Made by a program: the position numbers and the translations under genes
Notes under the pieces: generated by a model
Told to the model about the DNA's origin: nothing
Seen by the model: the letters and a program-made list of their open reading frames with translations, nothing else
Database searches by the model: none
In this document: piece after piece, positions 35,021 through 44,200 of the stretch
How the letters are laid out: each line of letters opens with the position of its first letter
Position numbering within the stretch: position 1 is the stretch's first letter
Origin: Gammaproteobacteria bacterium
GTDB lineage: Bacteria > Pseudomonadota > Gammaproteobacteria > Xanthomonadales > Wenzhouxiangellaceae
Direction of reading: 5' to 3'
Assembly (NCBI GenBank): GCA_021772985.1
Contig: JAJFKX010000019.1
Location: 124,001 to 188,000 of the forward strand
DNA length: 64,000 nt

Positions 35021-35482
35021 ATGTTGACCAAACTGGAATCCAATGCCGCTATTTTTAAATACAGTTTTGATATTACTATTGAACGCCCGATTGAAGCGGT
35101 CTGGGGGTTGCTATGCGATAGCATCAACGATTGGTGGATGAACGACTTTCGCGCACTCGGCGAAGACTCTGTAGTAAGCCTTGACACCGGAACCGGTGGT
35201 AGTCTGCTGGAACAAGACCCAAATGGTGCAACACTGGAATGGTATCGAGTCCAAATGTGTATGCCCGGCCAGTCATTATATCTGACTGGCTATTTAGCCC
35301 CGGACTGGGGTGGACCGACAGTTTCCATGTTAAAGCTGTCCTTGGAATCAAAAGATGATTCCTGCATTTTGACCGTCTCGGATGCATTGCTTGGCAGCGT
35401 GACTGAAAAAGCTGCAAATAGCGCTAAAGATGGCTGGTCCATGTTGTTTACTGATGGATTAAAACGCTTTGTTGAAAATTAA
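35021..35482 (+). CDS. SRPBCC (AHSA1-like) domain protein
   Basis: 153 residues of the START/Bet v 1-like SRPBCC fold, nearest to the AHSA1 group: FDITIERPIEAVWGLLCD at the N-terminus, a central DWGGPTVSMLKLSLESKDD strand pair and the long C-terminal helix DGWSMLFTDGLKRFV. The fold binds a hydrophobic ligand in a central cavity. GAGGG precedes the ATG. It is co-transcribed with the ArsR-type gene, so ligand binding here and repression there may belong to one response. The real ligand is unknown. Confidence 0.88.
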   Translation: MLTKLESNAAIFKYSFDITIERPIEAVWGLLCDSINDWWMNDFRALGEDSVVSLDTGTGGSLLEQDPNGATLEWYRVQMCMPGQSLYLTGYLAPDWGGPTVSMLKLSLESKDDSCILTVSDALLGSVTEKAANSAKDGWSMLFTDGLKRFVEN

Positions 35483-35615
35483 ATAATGCAGTTGGATATG
35501 TTGGCACCCTTTTCATCCTTAGTTATCACCTGTTGAAGGCAACTGTACATTCTGTGGCCCTGCCCAGAAAACAACAGTTGTAATTAACCATTCAGTAATC
35601 ACGCTTCGGTTAAAC

Positions 35616-35653
35616 AAGCGGCTGAAGCTGGCAGATACCTGCTTCAGCCGCTT
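35616..35653. terminator. 13-bp perfect hairpin between convergent genes
   Basis: AAGCGGCTGAAGC (35616-35628) and its perfect complement (35641-35653) form a strong stem with a 12-nt loop. It lies between the converging AHSA1-type and FG-GAP genes and may end transcripts from both sides; U runs are weak. Confidence 0.6.
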
Positions 35654-35695
35654 AACGATAATCAGATACAAACGGAACCTTTACTAATAAACCGG

Positions 35696-38551
35696 TTAGT
35701 TCGCAGCCTTGCTATTAATATCCACCTGCCGTAAAACTTCAAAATTATCAATACGGGTATCATCCATCCGCCCAAGTCGACTGCTCCAGCCAGCATGGGC
35801 TATAGCTTCAATAAATGTCACTGGTAACACCAGATTGGAAATTTCCTTAATGCCATTAATCCATAATGATATGGTCTTCGCTATGGGGTCATAGAAAAAC
35901 TGTACATGATTGTAATCACCCGGTCTGAAATCCGTAATCGGCAACGCACCACCGGTCAAGTTGATAGAGGTACCCATTGCATAAACGGTATATTTACCAT
36001 TGGGCCGAATCAATACCCATAGCTGGCCACCGGTGGTGTTCCACCAATTGGTGAGTGGGTCCTGGGTGAACCCGATGGCTGTCCACTGGCTGCCTGACGG
36101 GTCGATGGAAGCCTCTACTCCAAGCAAGTTGTAACCAGAGCTGATCTCCAATGGAACCACTGCCCGAGTATTCTTGTTGGTATTAGCGGAGGCGTTGTTA
36201 TACACCCCTTGTAAAGCGTACATTGACATCCAAGTCTGATTGCCTGTTTCCAGAGCACGGCCATCCAGGGAGGCGTCAACAGTCAGTTCATTGAATGTAT
36301 CAAAAGCCACACTGCTAAGGCCAAAAGCATGTTCGAAATTCAATCTTGCGTGCAAAGAAGTAACAACAGTTACAGGCTGGCCGCTATCGGTGACACGGCA
36401 ACGGTACCAGCCTTCATTTAAACTGCTGACTGGAAACACCTTCAAAGTATCACTGTTAGCGCCACTAATTGCACCACCATCTCGCAGTGGTCGCCAATTC
36501 AGTGGCTGCGTACTACTTTCCCATTGGAAACTGTAACCCGGTATGCCACCCAACACCGGGCAGTTGAACACCGCGAGAGTACCGGTGTGGGCAGTCTGAG
36601 AAATAGGGTTTATTACTTGTAACGGTGCAGGTTGAGTGATCACGCTATCCTCATTGATCAGCAACCTTTGGTTCATGGCAACCGGCCCGTTGAGTACGCT
36701 CTGCTGGCCACTTGGCCAGTTAACCACAAGCTTGTCAATTGCTGCTGCCCCACCCAGCCCGAATTCCAAATCCATACTCGCTGTCGAAGCAGCATTGCTG
36801 CTGCCAGATATAACTTCACGTATTTGCGTAACGCCATCGCTGGTTGTTAGTTCGACCCTGGCGCCAACTGCGTCACGGCTGCTGCGATAAGGATAAGGGT
36901 TATTGGGATCATCGGGAGCACCTTGCAAAGCGATGTGCAGGTATTGTGCATTACCGCTGCCGGCGGTCTGATTGTTCAAATATAAAACGGATTTATGCTC
37001 ATCAATGATGGTCTCATCGTTGGTATTGATAACAATATAATCCATCGCACCATCTTGATCGAAGTCTCCGGCAACGCTACTGCGGGCATCAGTAAACCCA
37101 TTTCCTGATGCTCCTTGAGGCGCTAGGTTTCTAACATTTTGTGTTGTTGTCTGGTCCGAGAAACCTTGCCCATCCCAGATATACAGATAGTCGCGATAAC
37201 CATTTTCAACGCTGTTAATCAGGGTATCCGCATATCCCGCGCTGACTTGCAAATCGAGTCGCCCATCATTGTTGGAATCAAGCCACTGTGTGCCCCAGGA
37301 AAACTGTGCAAGAAGCTGATCTGCAAAGTTACTGCTTACATCAAAGTCTAATGCGCCGGTTTCGGACAACTTATTAAGCCACAGATCATTGCCGGGATTA
37401 GACTGAAACCCTCCACCTACCGATTCAAAATCCAAATCGGTGATATACAAATCCAGGTCACCATCATTGTCTATATCTCCGGCATCAATACCCATTGCGT
37501 TATGACTGACCCTGCCGAATACATTAATATCAGGGATATCACGCAAGTCGGTGATATTGTGAAAACCCAGCCATTGGTTTTGCTGGTCAAAACCACGGTT
37601 GATATAGACCATATCAGCATCGTAATCTGGGTTATTCATTTTGTTGGTAACGACCAGATCAGGCCAACGATCATTATTGAGATCAGCAAAAATAACAGCA
37701 TTGCTGGAACTGTAACACTGATGCCCATTGCTGCTGGATGGCACGCAAGATTCTCCATTAACATCAATAAAGCCAGGCACATTTGCCTGCATGGTGATAT
37801 CAGTAAAAGTTCCGTCACCATTGTTTCGATACAGGATATCCCTTTGCCCCTCCAGTTCCGAGCCATTGGCTATCCCAGTGTGATTGCCTACGTACAAATC
37901 CAAATACCCGTCACGGTTAACATCAGCCCATGCAGCCGTTTGTGAATGGGATAATAATTTCCCTTGCCATCTGCCTGCAGCAACTCCAATTTGATTGTCC
38001 ACCGCTGGCGGATCATTAGGCGTCGGGTCGGTGCTGTCAGTCACATCAACAAAGGTAAAATCACTTTGTTTTTGCTCAGCCAGATTGATAAGTTGGTTCT
38101 GCCATAGTTGATTAGGCGCCGAAACAGTGTCAGATGGCACAGCCAGGTCACCTGGGTGGCTAAGAATATATAGATCAATATCACCATCGTTATCATAATC
38201 TGCAGCCACTGCTCCAGTAGCGCCAAACGGATCACCCAGCATCCCCGGCCCCAACAAGAGTTGTTGCGCATCAAAATCACGCAACCCACCACCGGCATTA
38301 ACATTCTTATACACCCAACGACCCAATCTTGGCCGATTTTCCACCAACACCAAATCAGGATATCCATCTAAATTCAGATCGGTGAACACCGTACCTGGTC
38401 CGTGCCCGGCTGAAGATGCTTCATATATATTAAGTGCCGAGCTGAGAGAAGGAGCAACATTAGTGAATGCAGCAACAAGATTGCCGTAGTAAAACAACAG
38501 GCAAACTAAGGCGCTTAATTTAATTAAAAAAGCAAGGTAACTGTTTTGCAT
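35696..38551 (-). CDS. FG-GAP/ASPIC-UnbV propeller protein with Ig-like and lectin-like domains
   Basis: 951 residues, secreted (signal peptide 1-28). Residues 35-545 contain FG-GAP/VCBS repeats with calcium-binding Asp-rich loops (TDLNLDGYPDLVL, ADYDNDGDIDLYI, DIDNDGDLDLYI, GDFDQDGAMDYI). An ASPIC/UnbV domain follows (VGARVELTTSDG, NWPSGQQS). About 645-735 is an Ig-like domain with two cysteines (NCPVLGG, YRCRVTDSG). The last 200 residues look like a concanavalin/LamG-type domain. It should bind calcium and sugars or act in adhesion. A strong AAAGGAG site precedes the ATG. It is divergent from the CadC-propeller regulator gene at 38786, which probably controls it. Confidence 0.92.
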   Translation of the reverse strand: MQNSYLAFLIKLSALVCLLFYYGNLVAAFTNVAPSLSSALNIYEASSAGHGPGTVFTDLNLDGYPDLVLVENRPRLGRWVYKNVNAGGGLRDFDAQQLLLGPGMLGDPFGATGAVAADYDNDGDIDLYILSHPGDLAVPSDTVSAPNQLWQNQLINLAEQKQSDFTFVDVTDSTDPTPNDPPAVDNQIGVAAGRWQGKLLSHSQTAAWADVNRDGYLDLYVGNHTGIANGSELEGQRDILYRNNGDGTFTDITMQANVPGFIDVNGESCVPSSSNGHQCYSSSNAVIFADLNNDRWPDLVVTNKMNNPDYDADMVYINRGFDQQNQWLGFHNITDLRDIPDINVFGRVSHNAMGIDAGDIDNDGDLDLYITDLDFESVGGGFQSNPGNDLWLNKLSETGALDFDVSSNFADQLLAQFSWGTQWLDSNNDGRLDLQVSAGYADTLINSVENGYRDYLYIWDGQGFSDQTTTQNVRNLAPQGASGNGFTDARSSVAGDFDQDGAMDYIVINTNDETIIDEHKSVLYLNNQTAGSGNAQYLHIALQGAPDDPNNPYPYRSSRDAVGARVELTTSDGVTQIREVISGSSNAASTASMDLEFGLGGAAAIDKLVVNWPSGQQSVLNGPVAMNQRLLINEDSVITQPAPLQVINPISQTAHTGTLAVFNCPVLGGIPGYSFQWESSTQPLNWRPLRDGGAISGANSDTLKVFPVSSLNEGWYRCRVTDSGQPVTVVTSLHARLNFEHAFGLSSVAFDTFNELTVDASLDGRALETGNQTWMSMYALQGVYNNASANTNKNTRAVVPLEISSGYNLLGVEASIDPSGSQWTAIGFTQDPLTNWWNTTGGQLWVLIRPNGKYTVYAMGTSINLTGGALPITDFRPGDYNHVQFFYDPIAKTISLWINGIKEISNLVLPVTFIEAIAHAGWSSRLGRMDDTRIDNFEVLRQVDINSKAAN

Positions 38552-38707
38552 AGTGATCTCCTTTAATGTTGTAACGCCAACAATGCATAAACATCGAGAT
38601 CAGGCGTAGCCTCACTTACCCGCTAATATGCCAATACAGCACTGGTATAACGTATTTCAAAAATCACTTTGATGCTTGATGAAAACTGAATGTTTCTTTG
38701 ATCTTTT

Positions 38708-38713
38708 TATAAT
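38708..38713 (+). promoter_or_regulatory. Candidate -10 element of the CadC-propeller regulator gene
   Basis: A perfect TATAAT, with a poor -35 (CTGAAT at 38686-38691, 16-bp spacer) and a predicted leader of about 65 nt to the GTG start. It lies in the 234-bp gap between the divergent genes. Confidence 0.3.
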
Positions 38714-38785
38714 GGTTACATTCACGATCTATTTATCAATAGGTTAACCTGATTCAAGCCAGCCATTTATACGAAGGATCATTAA

Positions 38786-40954
38786 GTGTCGGAACAACAG
38801 AAAAACACCTCCCTCAATACCAGCAAAGTTGCTATGTTCCGAACTGGCAAATGGCAAGTCATGCCACAACTGAACAGCATTGAAGATCGGCACAACAAGA
38901 TTACTTTAGAACCCAATGTAATGAATCTGCTGTGCTATTTCACAGCTAACCAAGGTCGGGTGTTAAGCAAGCAGGAACTACTGCAACAAGTATGGGGAAA
39001 TACTATTGTCAGCGACTATGCTATCGCACGCACGGTCAGCCAGTTACGGAAAGCTTTACAAGATGATCAAGCTGACCCGCATTACATTCAAACCATTCAT
39101 AAGCGCGGGTACCAGTTTATTGCCGACGTCAACCTGGAACCCAGACCAACACCAAAAAAAATGGCCCCGATTATATTCGCGATTTCGGGCGTTTTGGTAA
39201 TTATGACTTTCATTGTTTTATCGCAACTGATCTTTATTGCTGACATACACGATGAAAACCAAAGAAAAGCTGCCGGAAATTACCAGCTAATCCCCTCTGG
39301 AGATTCAGTTATTTCTATGCCAGGGGATGAAATTCAACCAAGCGTTTCTGCATCGGGACATTTGTTAGCCTATGCCTCATTGCAACCAGGCAAAAGCACA
39401 CATGATGTTTTCCTCTATGACACCATTACAGACACCAACCATAACCTGACTCAAACAGCACAAATTGACGAACAATTTCCAGCGCTGTCACCAAGCGGTA
39501 AATATCTTGCCTATTTTGCTTCAAATCATGCCGGCCATTGCAAACTAGACATTCATGCTGTTTACAGCAAAGAAAAATCAACCATCGCTGATTGTGCCGA
39601 TGTTGTTCAAGCGCCGGTCAGCTGGGCGCCTGATGAAGCTTATCTGGTAGCTGCATTTGCGGACATTGAACGCTCCAGCCATGCATTCGCTAAATATTCA
39701 TTTGCACAAGCCAACTGGGAGCTACTGGAACTTGCCGGCACCGAATCCATACTGCCTAAGCTATATCCGAAAATTTCCCCGAGTGGCCGATATCTTGCTT
39801 TTCGCCAAGGCAAAAACCCATTCAGCCAGATTATGATTACACCACTGGATAATATCTATGCACAACCAATCCACCAGAATTTTGGCCAGATTGAAGGTTT
39901 TGCCTGGCATAGTGATTCAAAAGCTATCTTATTTTGTCAAAGATCCGTCCAGACTGCTCGCACCTATCTGGCCATACTTAATACAAGCAAACCACAACTG
40001 GTCATTGATCAATGCTTTCCCAATTTCACCACAGCCGCTGACCAGCCAGTTATTTATTACCAACATCAGCCACCAGTATATGAGCTGGTTTTTTCCAGCC
40101 AAACCAGCACTAACCCATTAACTTTCCTCAACACTACCGGAAATGATCGCTACCCTGCCTTTTCACCCGATGGTAACAAGCTGGTATTCATTTCAGAGGC
40201 CCCGGACGAGTATGCCGTATGGCTTGCGGATATAGCAGCACAGTCCACCAGAAAAATCACCGTAAAAGCATCTTCAAGCTGGAATCCCAGCTGGCCTAAT
40301 TGGCACCCACACAACAATGAAGTTATTTTCATCAGCAATACTGAAAAAAAATATGTTATCTATCACTTGGATCTTAATACCAATGTATTATCTAAATTAC
40401 TGAATTCAGAACACCCTTTAGGCCCGGCAAGTTATTCTCTCGATGGTACTGGCATTTTTTACAGCAAGTTAATCAACTGTAATAATTTTATATGGAAGTT
40501 GGATTTGCCCACTAACCAGAGCACACCCATAGCCAATACCCTAGGCTATAGGCCGGTACAACTACGACCCAACTACCTGCTAGTTCCCACCTTTACTGCC
40601 CTTTTCGAAATTAACCTGACGACTTTAGAAGCGGAAGTTATTTCATCTGATATTAACTATTTCAACATAACCAATTGGGCAAACTGGCAGGGGAATATTT
40701 ATTACTACAATACAAATAAGCATCAAATTATGCCGATAGTAATGGGTCATTCAATACCAGACAGAACACTATCCATATTTGATGTTCCAGGCAATAGTCC
40801 ACCAGATCATTTTTCATTCGCCGGCGATCGTGCCTTATTTGCTCATGTCATCAGCCACCCTGCTGAGACCACAATCTATAAAACAAACTATACAGACGCT
40901 ACCGGCCCATCTGAATATGCCCGTCACATCGATGAAACCACTAGAAGACCATAA
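38786..40954 (+). CDS. CadC-type membrane regulator with periplasmic PD40 propeller
   Basis: 722 residues from a GTG preceded by GAAGGA. A winged helix covers about 20-115 (NLLCYFTANQGRVLSKQELL, IARTVSQLRKALQDD, HKRGYQFIADV). A membrane helix lies at about 128-152. The periplasmic part has TolB-like PD40 blades (PSVSASGHLLAYAS, FPALSPSGKYLAYFAS, YPAFSPDGNKLVFISE, ASYSLDGTGIFYS), probably one propeller of six or seven blades. It should read an envelope signal and switch genes directly from the membrane. Likely targets are the divergent FG-GAP gene and the DUF11 gene 269 bp downstream; both are propeller- or repeat-built surface proteins. Confidence 0.93.
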   Translation: MSEQQKNTSLNTSKVAMFRTGKWQVMPQLNSIEDRHNKITLEPNVMNLLCYFTANQGRVLSKQELLQQVWGNTIVSDYAIARTVSQLRKALQDDQADPHYIQTIHKRGYQFIADVNLEPRPTPKKMAPIIFAISGVLVIMTFIVLSQLIFIADIHDENQRKAAGNYQLIPSGDSVISMPGDEIQPSVSASGHLLAYASLQPGKSTHDVFLYDTITDTNHNLTQTAQIDEQFPALSPSGKYLAYFASNHAGHCKLDIHAVYSKEKSTIADCADVVQAPVSWAPDEAYLVAAFADIERSSHAFAKYSFAQANWELLELAGTESILPKLYPKISPSGRYLAFRQGKNPFSQIMITPLDNIYAQPIHQNFGQIEGFAWHSDSKAILFCQRSVQTARTYLAILNTSKPQLVIDQCFPNFTTAADQPVIYYQHQPPVYELVFSSQTSTNPLTFLNTTGNDRYPAFSPDGNKLVFISEAPDEYAVWLADIAAQSTRKITVKASSSWNPSWPNWHPHNNEVIFISNTEKKYVIYHLDLNTNVLSKLLNSEHPLGPASYSLDGTGIFYSKLINCNNFIWKLDLPTNQSTPIANTLGYRPVQLRPNYLLVPTFTALFEINLTTLEAEVISSDINYFNITNWANWQGNIYYYNTNKHQIMPIVMGHSIPDRTLSIFDVPGNSPPDHFSFAGDRALFAHVISHPAETTIYKTNYTDATGPSEYARHIDETTRRP

Positions 40955-41223
40955 GCGAATTACCAGCGCACTGATTATTTAAAACAATTGAAATATTTAT
41001 CTATCCAATCTTTCCTTTTGCCTTTTAAATCAAATATATAGATTGACTTTACAAGCATTCCTTCTAGCCTTAAGGTAAAGTTTATAACTGTACTGTGTGC
41101 CGGTAGAGGAGTGAATCCATATGGGCATTCACCACTACAAAGTTTACGTGACCTTACAAAGACTAGTGCAGGTATAATAATCATAAATCCAGTGCTGACA
41201 TAATAATAATTGAGGATAGAGCC

Positions 41224-44200
41224 ATGTCACTAAATTTCCGCGTGGGAAGCAAACTATTTTGCCTGTTGTTGATAGCCGTCTTAAGCACAGCAGCTGCACC
41301 ATTATTCGCCCAGGCAGATTACACAGCCACCAAATCCAATGACACCAGTGGCATGGCCACTGTAGGGGTAACATTCAACTGGTCGATTGCGATGAATAAT
41401 ATCGCCGGCACAGGGGGCACCTGGAGCGACGGCTCAATACTTTTTGTCGACTCTTTCCCCAGCGCTAATTTGACGTTCGGCACGCCCGCAGTGACCAATA
41501 CAACCGGTATCACCGGAGCCAGCAATATCAGTTGTGCGTTTGTAAACACCAGCCGACTGGTGTGCCGGGCACAAGGCGGCAGCGTGACATTTGCTGCAGG
41601 TGGTTCACTGAGTTTTCAGGTACCCACCACACCAACCACAGCCGGCACGTTTGTCAATCCAACCGGTGGCAACTGTGCCGTTAATCCGTTAGACGATGTG
41701 GCGGAAAGCAACACCTCCAATAACAACTGCAATCCTGATACCGTTAATGTGACCACTGGCGCTTCCGGCCCTGATATGACCGTTGGCAAAACCAATAATC
41801 GCGGCGGCACCACTTCCAATAATTGGAGCTGGTCGATACAGGTTTCCAATGGTGGCAGCGCCGGTGCAACTTTCAGCAGCGCTCAGGCCATTTTGAGTGA
41901 TAACCTACCCAATACCGGAGTAACTTACGGTACACCCAGCGTTGGCTCTCAAACCGGCATTTCCGGACCCGGAACCATCAGCTGTTCAATCGTTTCATCC
42001 AATCTGACCTGTACAGCCAGCGGCGGCAGCGTCACCCTGGCAACACTGGGCTCGTTTACCGTGAGCTTTTTAGCCACACCTTCCAGCTCAGGGACATTCA
42101 ACAACCCGCGAGCCGGCGGCAGCTGCTCGGTTGATCCCAATAACAATATTACCGAAGGTGATGAAACCAATAACAGCTGTTCCGACAGCATCAGCGTTAA
42201 CCCGGGACCGGATTTTATTGCGACTAAAAGCAATAACACTGGTGGAACCGCAACTGTGGGCACACCTTTTAACTGGTCAATTGCGTTAACCAATCTCAGC
42301 AGCGATTCAGGCACTTTCTTCGATGGCAGCATCTTGTTTGTCGATTCGTTTCCTAATGCCAATATGACCTTTGGAACACCCACTGTAACTTCAGTAAGCG
42401 GTGTTACCGGTACCGCTAATATCAGCTGTTCATTCGTCAATACCAGCAGGCTGGTGTGCCGGGTGCAAGGTGGCAGCGCGGTATTTTCCAGTGGCGGTTC
42501 ATTAACCATCCAGGTTCCATCGACACCAACCACTGCAGGTGTTTTTGTCAACCCAACAGCAGGTAACTGTGCTGTGGATGGCGTTGACGACGTGGTCGAA
42601 CTGAACGAAAGCAATAACAATTGCAACCCCGACACTGTCACTGCAACCACCGGTGCATCAGGTCCCGATTTAACCATCGGCAAGACCAATAACCGAGGCG
42701 GCACCACGTCCAATAACTGGACCTGGTCGATACAAACTGCGAATGGCGGCAATATGAATGTCACCTTCGGCAGCGGCCAAACCATATTGACCGATAATCT
42801 GCCCAATTCAGGGGTGTCCTATGGTATGCCTTCGATCAGCGCACAATCCGGCATATCAGGTGCGGGAACCATCAACTGTTCTATTGTCTCCTCAAACCTG
42901 AACTGCACAGCCACTGGTGGCACTGTGATATTAGCGCCCGCCGGTACATTTACCGTCAACATTCTGGCCAACCCAACCAGTTCCGGGACTTTTGCCAACC
43001 CACGTAACAGTGGTATTTGCATGGCTGACCCGAATGACAATATTACCGAGGGTAATGAAAGCAATAACAGCTGCGCTGACAGTATTACCGTCAACCCCGG
43101 GCCTGACTTTATTGCCACCAAGTCCAATGATACCGGTGGTGCCGGCTTTGTCGGCATGCCGTTCAACTGGTCTATTGCACTAAGCAATATCAGCGGCGAT
43201 GCCGGCACTTTCCCGGATGGCTCAATACTTTTTGTTGATTCATTGCCGAGCACCAACATGAGCTTTGGAACAGTCGGTGTGACTTCAATAAGCGGTGTTA
43301 CCGGTACCGCTAATATCAGCTGTTCATTCGTCAATACCAGCAGGCTGGTATGTCGGGTGCAAGGTGGCAGTGTGATTTTCTCAGCAGGTGGTTCGCTGAC
43401 CATTGTGGTTCCATCCACGCCTACTGCTCAAGGAACCTTTGTCAATCCAACCGGTGGTAATTGTGCTGTTGACGGAGTAGATGATGTTGTTGAATTGAAC
43501 GAAAGCAATAACAACTGTAACCCTGACACTGTAGTTGTTGCCGTTGAGGCAGATCTGGCAATTACCAAGACCGATGGCGTCACCACAGCTGTCCCCGGCC
43601 AGACACTGACCTATACCATAGTTGCTGCCAATAACGGACCCAGTGGAGAACCTTCTGCAACCGTAATTGATATGTTTCCTGCGATATTAAGCTGCACATA
43701 TACCAGTATTGCCGCTGGTGGCGCCAGCGGCAATACGGCAGCAGGCGCTGGCAATCTTGCCGAAACCCTGAACTTACCGTCAGGCAGCTCTGTAACCTAT
43801 ACCGTTGTCTGCAGCATTCCATCAGCGGCCAGCGGCGGGCTGTCCAACACCGCCACCATCAGCGGTACCATCACCGACCCGATAGCCGGAAACAATTCCG
43901 CCACTGATGCTGATACCACACTGGTTCCTGAAGCCGATATTTCAGTAACCAAAACCGATGGTGTTACTTCCGCTGTCCCAGGTCAAACGACACTGACTTA
44001 TACGATTGTCACGAGCAACAATGGTCCCAGCGATAACCCATCAGTATCACTGGGCGACATGTTCCCTGCAGAACTAACCTGTACCTATACCAGCGTGGCA
44101 GCCGACGGCGCCAGCGGCAACACCGCAGCAGGTTCTGGAAACCTTGCAGAAACATTGAATATGCCGGCAAGCAGTTCAGTCACCTATACCGTCACCTGTG

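Noticed and set aside
41041-41141. Possible riboswitch or structured leader before the DUF11 gene
   Set aside because: Two weak stems (ACTTTAC/GTAAAGT and GTGAAT/ATTCAC) are present, but no known riboswitch motif could be matched.
40975-41184. 69-residue minus-strand frame before the DUF11 gene
   Set aside because: Its composition is not protein-like and no ribosome site precedes it; the region is better read as the DUF11 leader.
41949-43418. Long minus-strand frames under the surface-protein repeats
   Set aside because: They are mirror images of the repeated A/B modules (both look alike for that reason) and have no ribosome sites.
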